Part shown: piece by piece, positions 36,673 through 47,866 of the stretch
Layout: the number at the start of each line of letters is the position of its first letter
Numbering within the stretch: position 1 is the stretch's first letter
Assembly (NCBI GenBank): GCA_001600175.1
Contig: BCJC01000002.1
Coordinates: 2,143,111-2,207,110 of the forward strand
Origin: Erythrobasidium yunnanense
Taxonomy: Eukaryota; Basidiomycota; Cystobasidiomycetes; Erythrobasidiales; Erythrobasidiaceae
Direction of reading: 5' to 3'
DNA length: 64,000 nucleotides
Position numbers and translations under genes: made by a program
The notes under the pieces: generated by a model
Databases searched by the model: none
What the model was told of the DNA's origin: nothing
The model's input: only the letters and a program-made list of their open reading frames with translations

Positions 36673-39600
36673 CTATCTCCAGACGGGCGGCCGTCCAGCA
36701 GCATTGCTCAGATCGAGGGAGATATCCAGGCTTCTAGCCGGTGCACTCGAAGCATAAGCAGCTGCACTCTGTCTCCTAGCTCTAGCAGCAGCAACACGGG
36801 CATTGACACCAGTCAGTCCCTTGGTCGCGTCTTGTACTGCGGTCGAGGCATTTGCGGCCAGCTTGTTCTGGAAAGACAGGGTTGTGCGAGTAGCTCTTCT
36901 TGCGGCACCTGGAGATCGCATTGCTGCTACTCCCGCTGGAGAGTCACCAGGAATGAGCGCGCCATTGACTGGGTCAATGTACGAAGCCCGCCTAGTCTGC
37001 TTCGCGCTTCTGATGGGTCCGATCGATGAGATGCGACGACTCGCTAGACCTCTACGAGGAGAGGTCATAGAGCTTGGAGCGATCGAAGAGCGTGCTTTGA
37101 AACCAAGTCCTGTCTTAGGTCTAGGCTTGCTTGCGACGGCTGTACCATCGCTGCCAAACGAGCTGTCCGCAGCTGAAGAAGCCACGGAATCGTTCGAGAT
37201 CTCTGTGGAAACCAAAGACTCGTCCTTCTCCATAGTTGTAGACTGGCTCTGCTGAGTTGCGGCCTTTGCGCCTAAATTCCGAATGATGCCATTCCCAGGT
37301 AGGATGCGACCAGCGCGAGCGGGTTGAATGGAAGCTTTGGTTGATGAGCTTGGCACAGAGCCGCTGATATCTCCTGAAGTGTCTGAATAGTCAATAATCG
37401 ACTTGGTGTGTTCTTCCGTAAGTGCGTCTCCTGTATCGTCTTTCCACATGACGCCTTTCTGTTCTTCCTTTCTTGTTGTAGTAGAAGTAGTACTGCCATT
37501 GAGTGAGCTGGAGCTTGTTTTGCGAAGCAGGCTGGAGGGTTTCAAGCTGGGTCTTGGAGCTACGCGGGCACCCGTAGACACTTTACGAGGTGACCGGCGA
37601 CTCCGCGCAGGCGATTGGCTACCCGAAGCTGATGTAACTGCTAGAGATGACCTTGGTGCCTTTGAAGGTCTACTGAAAGAAGAGGAGCTGGTGTTCGAGG
37701 TGGCTGAAGAAGGGAGGAGTGGTGAACGAGTAGCTGCAGAACGCTTCTTCGAAGCAGCTGAAGATTCGGGATAGCTAATCGAAGGTACAGATTGACTACT
37801 CTGCAGAGCTGTTGCGCCAGATATGCTTAGAAGCGCTTTCGAGGCGTTGTCCATGCGGTGAAGCAGGTCATCGAGCGATGGATTCTGGGATTCCGACATC
37901 CCCATCTGAGCCCTACTGTCCACTTCGACCTTGTCCCGCACTTCCTCTAGTGTGCTCTGCAAGTCTTGCACTAGCTGCGTATTTTTCTGCCTTTCCTGAT
38001 CTCTCGCATTCGCTCCCGCTAATGCCATTTCCAGCTCGATGATCTTGTGTTCCTTCTTTACAAGCTGAAGATATTCAGGATGCATAGTCGCAATACTTCC
38101 AAGCGGGTTGAGGATCTTCCGAGTAAGCGCGCTGCATGCCGTATCGAACGTGGACTTCGCAGTTTCGGCTTGTGAGATCTGTATTGATAAGTTCCGGATT
38201 GAGGTGTTGTATGATGATAGGAGATTGTCAATACTGTAGATGTAGGAAGCGTTCGGCGCCTCTGAGGCTGGGAAGACAGCCAATTTCCATTTCGCCAAAG
38301 CGGAGTGCGCTTGCTGGATATTCGCCAATTGTTCCCGCAAAGCATATGGAGAGACGAGTCTGTCCTTATACTCCTCCGAGTATAGCTTCTGCATCTTTTC
38401 CAGCACTTCCTTCAGGTCCGCAGCTGCCTTCGAAGAAGCTGCCCTCGTCTCGTCTCGTATCCTCTTCTCGACATCTTTGTCGCCTGTTTTCCGCATTTCC
38501 AGTTCTTGACGGAGCTCGTAGATGACGCGGACATATTGTGAGACATGTCTGTCGACCGAGACTACATTTCGTGTCACTTTTGTCTTGATTTCCTTGGCGC
38601 GATTGGCGTACTGTAGCGTGTTGAATGTCTCGTCGTAGTGGTGTGATGAGGGAGAGACACATACTATCATGACCTATGTGGGCGCGTTAGCCTGTTCCCG
38701 CTATACCTACTGCACCTTAAACTTACAGTCCTGCAATTCCCGCCCAAAGAATGCTTGAGCAACCTCGTGAGCTTACTATTCCTGAAAGGAACATGATTTG
38801 ACTTTTTCGCATCGCACAGCGCATTGATGCAGCTTCCGAGCGCGAGTAAGCTTTTGTTGATGTTGGCTCCTTCGATCAATCTTTCTCCCTTGTTTTTCGT
38901 CACGCTTGCTCTTTCACTTCCCGCTAGATCTATGACGCTGAGCGTTGCCATCGTATAGTCTTCCGTCATCGCTGCGGTCCGCGGTTTCTGTTTAACATTC
39001 ACTGATAGAACAGCATGCGAGCGAGAGGAAACGGCGTTCGCTTCGGTAGCATTGACAGTACGATTGACGTTTGCTGCGATGATCATTTGGACAACTTCTT
39101 CCGCTGATTTGGGTGATTGTTCGCTAAGGCCAGGTACGGTTACTCGCCCTTCGGCTTCGCGGAGGTCGAGCTTGTGGGGGCCATCAGGCTGCAGTAGGTC
39201 ACGGATGGTCTCGTTGTATATCTCGAGATAGGAGACTGAGCACGGCGAAGGTACCCAGATCAGCATGTATCGCTTTGCGAGAGGCAGGAAGTCGACTGAC
39301 TTGACACCTCAACCGTCATCTCATCCTGCTTTGCGTATATCCTATCGAAAAGATCCTTCATGAGCAGAAAGACGATGCCAGGCTGTGTTGGCGAGCCAGA
39401 TATCGTATGTGTCTTGCCGCACCCGGTCGCCTGGTAGGAGGAGGGCGGCATCAGTGTTGTGCTCAATCACTCAGTGGTTCTGTGACGCACCCCGTATGCG
39501 AAGACCGTCGCATTGAAGCCATCGAGTACTCCGGGCACAAGCTCCTTTGCGCATCCTTCGAAGACATCCTCTTGCCCCGCCGTCTCGTCAAACACCTTAT

Positions 39601-39910
39601 CAAAGCAGAATCGTATATCTTTGACTTTCTTCACGCTTGGCCCCAGCAGAGTTCTTTGATACGAGGCTATAGGGGATGTTTCTGGCGGATCAAAGACGCA
39701 GACTCTGTCATCCAGAACTTTGACGACTCTTCTGATCATAGAAGTAGCAGAGCGACTGCCGGATAGACCACTTGAAGTGCTTGCGACAGGCGCACAGAGG
39801 GAGCCATCACCAGAGAAGGGCGTTGATGAATCGACCACCGCCAGCTGGCCCTGCTCCCGGCTTGACAGTGGGCGCACCCTTATGGCGACGCTGATGGAGT
39901 TTGCAGCCAT
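36673..39910 (-). CDS. KIP3: Kinesin-8 (Kip3/Klp5 family) microtubule motor
   Basis: The motor domain begins MAANSISVAIRVRPLSSREQ and has the kinesin-8 form of the P-loop, FAYG plus ATGCGKTHTISG after an intron, where most kinesins have GQTGSGKT. Switch I is NAVSSRSHAVL and switch II is DLAGSERAS. Next come NHVPFRNSKLTRLLKHSLGG and VCVSPSSHHYDETFNTLQYA. A neck and coiled coil follow, then a basic Ser-rich tail of about 350 residues ending at 36673 (GRPPVWR). Kinesin-8 motors walk to plus ends and shorten microtubules, setting spindle length and chromosome position. Introns split the P-loop, the region after EVS, and the segment before VMIVCVSP. Met 39910 is preferred over an upstream in-frame Met because it starts the conserved motor. 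Confidence 0.95.
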
Positions 39911-40144
39911 GCGCTGTCGCTTCTTCCTGTGACGGATTGATGATGAGAAAGCGAAACCAATCCTCGAGTAAACAAGGTGTGAAAATGGCACGTGATTCAG
40001 CGAAAGTAGGCGCTACAAGGTAACTTAAGAGCTGTCGAATTTATAGGACAAGAGGTAATGGCTACAGTATGCTGAGCAAGGTCTGTGTGTACAGTTCGAA
40101 CACGCTTTTTAGAAACCCCTGACAGCTTTGGCCCGAAGAGGCAT

Positions 40145-41625
40145 TTATACCGGTACATCGACATCGGGCCCTGCTTGGTCTGGAGTATTGTATAGAGATG
40201 CGATGCACTTCGAAAAATCGAGATCTTCCGGAAATACAGGCTTTTCGGTGGTAACGTACGGCTCTTTCTGATGATCTCGATGCCATTCATCGAGTATAGA
40301 GGAGGAATAGCATTCTTTTGGTAAGCCTTGTGGAGCTGAACGCTTTAATGGAGACTGCTGAGAGGGTGCTTTGTCCGCAGGCACCTTCAAAGAGCATTCG
40401 ACCGTCTCGTCCGTGTGCTGATCGACAAATGCCACCAGCTCATTGAATGCTTGACTGCGCCATTCACGTCCATAAGAAGCTGATGAAGCATCTCCAGAAC
40501 CTCTATCTTGCGAAAGGTAGTCTTCACCTCGGACATCGCTTCCGGATGTTCAAACAGGGCACACAATTGACTGTTTAGCTTCAACCGCTCGCACACAGCG
40601 CGTCGGGCTCTGGCTTTCTGCGTCACGACCATGTAGTATATCAGCACAAGCCTGAAACTGGGGCTCGACGCTAGACGCACCTCTATCTGTGCGGCTGAAT
40701 GCGAAAGCTCCGGTGTTTGCCCAGCTCCTGCTGGTCCCGGCTTCCCCAGTTTATTCCGCACTGAACGAAGGTGCTCAAAGTGATTCTGCACCAGTTCCTC
40801 AAGAAGTTTTCCCGTAGGCGATACTTCCATACATTTGTCAATCTCGTCGGTGATGTGGCCCCCGTACAATTTCTCCTTCGCGCACGCTTGAATAATGGCA
40901 ACCACCAGTCTCCGGTGCATTGTATTGTATGGGCGACCGTAAGGCTGCCTGAAGTCGTAGGAAAAGCGAAGCATCCGAGCTTCAACAAGACAGTCCTGCA
41001 GAAGTTACGGCGGGAACCTTCTTGCCATGAGGCGACTTGTGTATGCTTCGTCAAGCTCAATGGGCGGAGGGGCCGTCATGTTGGGCAGCACCAGTTGATT
41101 AGCCTGCTGGGCCATCTCCTCCTCCGATGGGAGCGGCGGGAAGGGAGAGAACGGTGTGTCGCGCAGCATGAGCGCTCGACATATGTCAGCGCAGAGCGTC
41201 TGTGAAAAAGACAGGGCTGAAGTCAGCTGCTGCAGACGGGAAGTCGATTGAAAAGTATGTAGTTGCAATCGGTTGACCTTCATCAGTCGTGGACGGAGTC
41301 CATGGGTCTTAGCTAGCTTTTGGATGCCATCTGCTGCCTGGTTTGACGACGACTGTCTTTGCGACTTGGCTGAAGAAAGACGTTGCTTCTTCTTGCTCGG
41401 CTTCTGCAGTCACCGGACCAGAGCCTCAGCGGACAGAGCCAGTGTCGTGTTGGCGCTGTGCGAATCTGACTATCAGGCTGCTCGCTACTTCATTGTCAGA
41501 CACATCGTTCTCTTGGGCGCTTTCAGCAGCTTGACGAGCTTGAGTCCGCGACCGCTGTCTGTCGGTCAGGTCTTTCAGCTAGATAGATGCTGTAAGCGAA
41601 GTGAAGATGGACATACCTTCGGCAT
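40145..41625 (-). CDS. Unknown basic, probably nuclear protein
   Basis: I do not recognise this gene. A model from ATG 41625 with about five introns reads MPKRSRTQARQAAESAQEND, then KPSKKKQRLSSAKSQRQ, a likely bipartite nuclear signal. A helical region then holds KVNRLQLHTFQS and, after a 93-nt intron, EARMLRFSYDFRQPYGRPYN. Its best-conserved-looking part is LYGGHITDEIDKCME, PTGKLLEELVQNHFEHLRSV and, past another intron, AVCERLKLNSQLCALFEHPE. The tail is Pro/Ser-rich and acidic, ending at 40145. Balanced composition and consistent splice phases support a real gene of about 390 residues. It lies just upstream of the kinesin-8 gene on the same strand. Confidence 0.6.
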
Positions 41626-41983
41626 AATGTGTGCGTTCGTCGCGTTCAAGAGGATGTACCGCTCTTATTCACATATATCGTACACAAGACAACCCATTTG
41701 TTCAGACGAAATGCTTAGGGGCCTCTCAGAGCGAATTGCAATTCTACTCTTCTCATCCTTGTACACTCTGGTACGGTACTATCATTAATGATTCGGTACT
41801 TTGCCTACTCTCACCATAACTCCGCTCGGCCCCAGGTGCCAGGTGCCTGGATTTTCAGGGCAGGGTCCGATCAGCCCGCCATTGCGGTTTGTTATTTGTC
41901 TATCAGATACAGGGCCGGCTGAAGCGAAATGTACTTTCGTGTTTCCCTTTGTTCTCTCCTCTGCTTCGTCCACTTTGCTGACG
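41626..41983. promoter_or_regulatory. Divergent spacer between unknown nuclear gene and esterase copy 1
   Basis: These 358 bp separate two outward-facing starts. From about 41813 on, the sequence is recognisably repeated upstream of esterase copy 2, so the promoter of the esterase was copied with it. No other feature was seen. Confidence 0.5.
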
Positions 41984-43330
41984 ATGTTGGGCGCTTTCCT
42001 GGTTCTGGTTGGCTTCTTGTTGACATCGATCAATGCGAAATACATCTGCGACACAACGGGCGCTGGCCCAAGCTACCCTTTCTGCATCAACATCCCAGGT
42101 GAGTTTTATGCCTTCAGACGCGTGTGGAACTGCTAATGCTTCAATTAGACAAAATGCCATCGGACAACTGCGGAGGGAAACTACCTTTAGTGCTCTACCT
42201 GGGCGGTCAAGGCACCCGAGGTGTCACATACGATGTTTATTCGCATGTAAGCATCCACCTCAGCGATGGAAACTAAAACTGTCTTCTGCTGAGTCCGTGA
42301 AAATAGACCACCTGGGATGGCGTTGGCGTGTTATTGAACCAGTATAGACAGGCCAACTACTCCCTCGTCAACTCACGAGCTGCGAACCGATTCTTGGTAG
42401 TGCAACCCATGGCGACGTATACCGAGCCTGGAAACGACAGACAAGGAACCTACCACTACTGGCCTCAGAATATAGATCAGCTGCTCGCGACTGTGCGCCA
42501 GCGGTACGGGAAGTATATCGATGACAACCGGATCCACTGTCTTGGCTATTCGATGGGGTTGGTCAGCCTCACTTGCGTGTCCGGCGCATATGACCTGAAA
42601 CTTGCCGCTGCTACAGGAGTAGAGGATGCTGGCGTTATTCAACTTACAAGCCGAGTGTGAGTGGCTTGAGATACTGATCGTCGAGATTGCGCTGAGGTCG
42701 AAGAGCTGCAGATCTTTGCAAGCATAACGAGCATAGGAGGGGGATCCGAAGCCGCAGGAGGAAAGTATATTCAGCTGGAGCCGGCCACCACGACCTTCGA
42801 TCTGCTGAGCAAAGTTAAGAACCTCCCAATCCGCATATATGGAGGATCTTCAGACACAACGGCGCCCCTTGCTGGAATCCAGCAGACGCACACCGAGCTT
42901 CTCCGTGTCGGTGCCAAGAACACTACTATGACGACCCTTCCAGTCGATCATACAGGGCTACAGACCGCGCCTTTCCAAGTCGAATTGCTGGATTGGATTC
43001 TTGCTCAGAAGAAGAGTAAGACAGCCACATGTTCACCGGTCGCAACGACTGTGCCGATGACGAAGCGGAGGCGTCAGAACAATCATTAACGGAAGCTTGG
43101 ATCTGATAGTCCAGTACATAGGGAAGGTGGGAGTAAGCTAAGGTGGTGCCGGGAGGTTTCGCTATTCCTTGGGATATTATATATTGGGTTTTGGGTTATT
43201 CGTGGTGATATAGGCAGTGATATAGGTACAGCCAGATCCGGACAGTTTAGATTGTTCCGCAGCGTACGTGTCTCCCGTGTAAGCTTAGGCCATACGTCAG
43301 TTCACAAAACCTGGGACCGAAAAAACGCAG
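41813..43330 (+). repeat. Tandem duplication, unit 1 (esterase copy 1 with flanks)
   Basis: A direct repeat unit covers the upstream flank, the whole esterase gene and part of its 3' flank. The shared upstream block includes AACTCCGCTC and CCGATCAGC near 41818 and 41868. The shared downstream block includes TTCCGCAGC near 43254. The matching unit starts near 43585. The two start codons are 1745 bp apart. Borders are approximate because the flanks have drifted. Confidence 0.75.
41984..43089 (+). CDS. Secreted serine alpha/beta-hydrolase (esterase-like), tandem copy 1
   Basis: A signal peptide (MLGAFLVLVGFLLTSINA) leads to KYICDTTGAGPSYPFCINIP. After introns come DKMPSDNCGGKLPLVLYLGG, TEPGNDRQGTYHYWPQNIDQ and the nucleophile elbow GYSMG. 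Late motifs SSDTTAPLAGIQ and PVDHTGLQTAPFQVE supply the likely catalytic Asp and His, so the triad is whole. Four introns fit both copies: near 42099-42147, 42247-42307, 42557-42621 and 42657-42709. The fold is that of secreted carboxyl-, feruloyl- or polyester-type esterases, acting outside the cell; the substrate is unknown. The C-terminus is short and basic. The stop is at 43087-43089. Confidence 0.82.
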
Positions 43331-43728
43331 CGGCGGTAGTACTGCAGCAACGGTAGCGATGATCTGTCTTGCGTCTGCTTCGTTCCAAATCGTCGAGAGT
43401 ATGAGCGTCAAGGGACAGCTGGTCTCCGAACTAGATGTCGTGCAGAAGTCAACCCTACATAACGCTTCAGGCAATTTTTGCTTGGATGCTTGAAAGCGCC
43501 TAACAAATCTGCATCTGCATTGAGCTCTGCTCTGCTCGTTCTTACACAACTCTGGCACGCTACGGTACATGGTGCCTGCTTCAGCCAAACTCCGCTCAGG
43601 TCCCATGGGGTCAGGGCAGCATCCGATCAGCGCGCCATTGCGATTTGTCTGGCTTGGGCGGGCTGAAGGGACTGCGCTCTATTCATCTCTTCCTCCGCTC
43701 TGCTTTTCTGCTTCATCCCTCCTTCACG
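43090..43728. other. Spacer between the duplicated esterases
   Basis: These 639 bp contain the 3' flank of copy 1 and, from about 43585, the duplicated promoter of copy 2. I see no intact extra gene. Short open frames on the reverse strand near 43250-43600 look incidental. Confidence 0.45.
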
Positions 43729-45150
43729 ATGCTGGGTGCCCTTCTGGTTCTGCTCGGATGCTTATTCGCATCCGTCAATGCGAAATACATCTGCGACACG
43801 ACGGGAGCAGGCCCAAGCTACCCTTTCTGCATCAATATTCCAGGTACATTTTACACGTTTAGATGCGTGTGCAATCACTGAACTGTTTAGCAGACAACAT
43901 GCCTTCAGACAACTGTGGAGGAAAACTCCCTTTAGTGCTTTACTTGGGAGGCGCAGGCGTCAGAGGTGTCACACACGACGTCTATTCGCATGTAAGCAGC
44001 CACTCATCGATTAGTGCGGTATCAGGCTGAGCCGGCGGACAGACAACCTACGACGGCTTCGGCTCTCTACTTAGTCAGTACAGACAGGCCAACTACTCAC
44101 TTGTCAACTCTCGAGCTGCCAATCGCTTCTTGGTAGTCATCCCCATGCCGACGTATACCGAGCCTGGCAACGATAGACAAGGCGTGTATCACTTCTGGCC
44201 TCAGAATATAGATCAGCTGTTAGCGACTGTCCGCCAGCGGTACGGAAAGTACATCGATGACAACAGAATACACTGTGTTGGCTATTCGATGGGGTGGGCG
44301 GACTACCCTTCCTGTTCTCATATTAGATAATCTTGACTGATGCATCTGATCCTGCAGAGCCAGAGGATGTTGGCGGTATGCGACATACAAGCCGAGCGTA
44401 GGCGTCTTGGGTAGTTTCTTCATTGAGCATTAGCTGAATGTAATGTCACCTCCAGATCTTCGCGAGCACGACTAGCATTGGCGGAGGCGCTGAGGCGTCT
44501 GGTGATAACTATCTGAAGCTGGAGCCGGCAACTCCGACTTTCAATCTGTTGAGCAGCATCAAGGCACTTGCAATCCGGCAGTATGCAGGATCGAAAGACA
44601 CAGCGGCTCCCGTGGCTGGAATTCAAAAGACGCAGACTGAGCTTCAGCGTGTCGGGGCCAAGACTAGCGCAATGACCACGCTTGCCGTGGACCATCTAGG
44701 GTTGCAGACTGCGCCGTTCCAAGTCGAATTCTTGGACTGCATTTTGGCACAGAGGAAGGACAAGACGGCTACCTGTTCGCCGGTTGCGACGACTGTCAAG
44801 ATCACGAAGCGGAGGCATCAAGGGAGTCATTAGAGGGAGTTTGGAGTGTGACGGAGGCTAGGGAGCAGTATTTCAGGATTGAAGTAGTACATCATCTTTT
44901 CGTAATTCGACTTCGCTGTTTCAGGAGGGTTTATTCGTCGTAGTAATGTAGGCATGGCCAGCTGAGGGTGTTCCGCAGCATACTTGTCTAGCCGTATGGC
45001 AAGCTCAGGCCTTACGCCTGTTCACAACAGCTAGCTCGAAGGATTGACCGTGGCGCAGGGTGCGAGCGTGCGGTTTGTCAACGCCTGTTGCGTTGCCGGA
45101 GGACCGAAACAAAGCAGCACCGGTATCGCAGCAGCAGCGGTGGCCTGCAG
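43585..45150 (+). repeat. Tandem duplication, unit 2 (esterase copy 2 with flanks)
   Basis: This is the second unit of the direct duplication. It ends with TTCCGCAGC near 44971 and a diverged block near 45100 (ACCGAAACAAAGCAGCACC) that resembles sequence near 43315 after copy 1. The coding parts are far more alike than the flanks. Confidence 0.72.
43729..44833 (+). CDS. Secreted serine alpha/beta-hydrolase (esterase-like), tandem copy 2
   Basis: This paralogue has the same five-exon layout as copy 1. The signal peptide is MLGALLVLLGCLFASVNA, and the start of the mature protein, KYICDTTGAGPSYPFCINIP, is identical to copy 1. GYSMG with ARGCWRYATYKPS carries the nucleophile Ser; SKDTAAPVAGIQ and AVDHLGLQTAPFQVE supply Asp and His. 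No stop or frame break was seen, so both copies look active. Differences cluster around the triad (YGGSSD in copy 1, YAGSKD here) and may shift substrate range. The protein is presumably secreted. The stop is at 44831-44833. Confidence 0.82.
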
Positions 45151-45258
45151 TGGTGCTCTTCTTGCCTCTGCTCTCGTTCGAGAGCGTACCAGGGAAGTTG
45201 CCAGCTGGTCTTCAGCAACTTCGGTTCACTTCGCTATCCCAGCTCCTTCGTATCATCC
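44834..45258. other. Spacer between esterase copy 2 and RIC8
   Basis: These 425 bp hold the 3' flank of the duplication (to about 45150) and the promoter of the next gene. Several overlapping short open frames run through 45044-45250, but none has a recognisable product. Confidence 0.4.
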
Positions 45259-47504
45259 ATGACCATCGAGATGTTTGCTGCTTCAAGTTCTCACGACGAT
45301 GACCTCCCACTGCTCTGTATGCGATTCCTGCAGACTCAAGGCAGCGATTTATCGGTCGACCAGCGAAGGAAAGCCGTGAGAAGGCTGCTCGCGTCGCTGG
45401 CAACAAAGGAAAGGTCGAAGCATTACGCTGATGAGCAGAGTAAGCTACTTCAATCTGTTTAGTGATGTATAAAAATACTAATAATGAGATTGCAGCCCTT
45501 CTTGTCGCGGTGTCTGCATTGAAGACGCTCGGCAGAACGCCAGATGGCACAGAGGACCTCGCTGCTGAAGAGGCGCGTATCCTTCACATCAATGAGTATA
45601 CTGCAATCTAATAATGCGAATACAGGGCCTGAAGACTCTACTCGATTTATCCCAGCTGGTTACGCCTGCTTTCACCAAGCTCGTCACCAACGAGCTCCCA
45701 CCTATCAATGCAGAAGCGCTACGATGTCTAGCAAACGTCTGCCTTCTCCATGAATCAGCGCGTGTCCGCCTAGCTACGTTCCCGAAAGTAGCAGAAGCAG
45801 TCATTCAGGCTAGTCAAGGCTCTCCTCTATCTACGCAATTTCTAGCTGCAAGGTTACTGTTCCTAATCACTACCTCTGGAGGAGAGATCATCCGGCGCCT
45901 AGTAGAAGAGCTTTCTATCGGAAAATACCTGAGTTCTCAGCTGTTAGCGTACATGGGCCGCCTCACTTCACCCGTTCCTACAGCAACAGTGAAGCTATCG
46001 TCAGACATCCTGATAGAGTATCTCAAAGTCACGTTCAACGTCTCCCTCTTCTATCCTCGTATCGCGCCGAATAGGCTGTCGCCGACTATGAACAACTCGC
46101 CAAGATTGGGCTCGTCGACAAGCAGCAGTGGAAGTTCGCGATCGCCTAGTCCTGTGGGAAGTGAGAAGTCGGGCGGAAGTAGTGCTGGGAGAGAGAAGAA
46201 ATCGAAGGCGGAGAAGATCAAGGGCATTTTCTCGAAAAAGTCGGCAAGTGCATCGAAGAAGGAAAAGCATGGTCTACTGGAGACAGATGCAGACGTCCTC
46301 CGGCCTTGGGGCTTCGAGGAGTAAGCCTGGAACTATATGTTGAGAGACGTAGGCATGCTGACTTGCTTGTTCCCAGTGTCGTACAAAGCCTTGTAAACCT
46401 TGCACTCTGTCTTCCGACAGGTACAGACAACACTGAAGGTCCCTTTGGCGTATACAAGCACGTTATCACCTCTCTCCTCAACTTCAACGTATCAACCTAT
46501 TCCAGCATTCACTTCGCGCCCCTTTCGCCAGCTTCCGCGCCTCCTCTCCCATCTCTTACTACTACCTCTCCTACCGCTGCAGCACCTTCTTTACCTCCTC
46601 TTCCAGCTCGCCTAATTACGCTACTCGATGCGTGCACGAGGTATTACATACCGTACAGCCCGGATGACGAAGATGCGAGAGAAAAAGCCTTGGAAGCTCC
46701 GGAGTCGTTGGATGAATGCTTGAGCTTCTTACTGCTGCTCCTAACGAAGTGCGCAGCTGAAGACTACAAGGGAGATGTTCGCAAGGCGCTGAAGACCTGC
46801 TTGCTGGCAGATGACATGTAAGTCGTGCAGGCTTGTACAACGCTCAGATTCACGAGCAGCCGCTGACATGCGGTGCGCAGTGATCGCTCCATTGGGCTGG
46901 AGAAGCGACAAGATCTGACAGGCCGCTTGGTTCGTCTAATGTCCAGTACATACATGACAGCATGCAATGATGCAGCCGGCAAGCTACTTTTCTGCTTATG
47001 TGAGCAGGATCGTAAGTCTTCGACGTGCCCTCAATCCCGTGTCTACGGCTCTGAATCTGCTTCTGTTCAGCCGTACTATTTGCAGGGACTCTCGGATATG
47101 GCAACGCTTCTGGATTCTTACAGAACATCAATATGCTTATACCGCCAGGCGCAGTGCCCGACGCTTCACCCAATGCAGCCAATGGCAACCATCCTTCAAT
47201 CAACCCAATCACGGGCACTTACGATGAGCCGGAAGCCAACGATGGTCCTCCCATGACGGACGAAGAGAAGGAGCGCGAGGCAGAACGACTTTTCGTTCTC
47301 TTCGACAGACTTAACAAGAACGGGGCGATCAGTGTCGAGAATCCTATCACGGCTGCAAAAGCTAGAGGAGATTTCAATACATCTGCTGAAGAGGACGAAA
47401 ATGAAAGAGCCAAGATACAGGAACTGGATTATCAGGAAGAGAAGGCAGCGCTCGAGGAGATGAAGAGGTACAAGGAAAGAAAAGCCAAAGTTGCAGCTTC
47501 GTAG
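45259..47504 (+). CDS. RIC8: RIC8/synembryn-like guanine nucleotide exchange factor and G-alpha chaperone
   Basis: The protein is an all-helical armadillo-type protein of the Ric8 family. After an N-terminal exon (MTIEMFAASSSHDDDLPLL) come KTLLDLSQLVTPAFTKLV, LPPINAEALRCLANVCLLH and FLAARLLFLITTSGGE. A Ser/Lys-rich linker leads to FGVYKHVITSLLNFNVSTYS and YIPYSPDDEDAREKALEAPE. The strongest family blocks are near the end: RQDLTGRLVRLMSSTYMTAC, AAGKLLFCLCEQD, VLFAGTLGYGNASGFL and MTDEEKEREAERLFVLFDRL. Fungal Ric8 folds and activates heterotrimeric G-alpha subunits for growth and cAMP signalling. Six or so introns are present. The start at 45259 precedes the first conserved helix; a few upstream in-frame codons exist. 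Confidence 0.9.
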
Positions 47505-47866
47505 TAATCTAGCAGTGGAAAAGTGGAGTTTGAAAGCCAGGAAGAACAGTCTCAATGTCAGTAACCTAGTAAATTTGTAGCAGCATCTCGCATAAGCTCA
47601 GTAGTTTCAGCAAGCATACCATTCACCTCTCGTTATATACACGTTTCATAAACAAGCATCGTCATGTCAGTAGCCGTTCAGTGTTAGTATTAGCCCAGAT
47701 GATGCTGTAATATGCAGTCAAGAGGCAAATCGATCGCACCTAGTCACACTTATTGTGCGGGTCCAGAACAGACAACATTCAGTCGGATGCGAGCTGTACA
47801 AAGGCTTATGGACTGGCTGCTACACTTTCGCCTCTGAACTGCCCTCCGCTTGCAGAATATACTGCA
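47505..47866. other. Convergent spacer between RIC8 and ERT1
   Basis: These 362 bp lie between two 3' ends and should hold both polyadenylation regions. The sequence is comparatively AT-rich. No gene, repeat or RNA was seen. Confidence 0.4.

Noticed and set aside
41273-41788. 171-codon forward open frame
   Set aside because: It lies antisense to the exons of the unknown nuclear gene, has no recognisable product and a cysteine/arginine-rich, shadow-like composition.
41984-44833. Biosynthetic or degradative gene cluster around the esterases and GH78
   Set aside because: The genes between and around them (RIC8, ERT1, PTC7) are general cell genes, and no transporter or pathway enzyme set is present.
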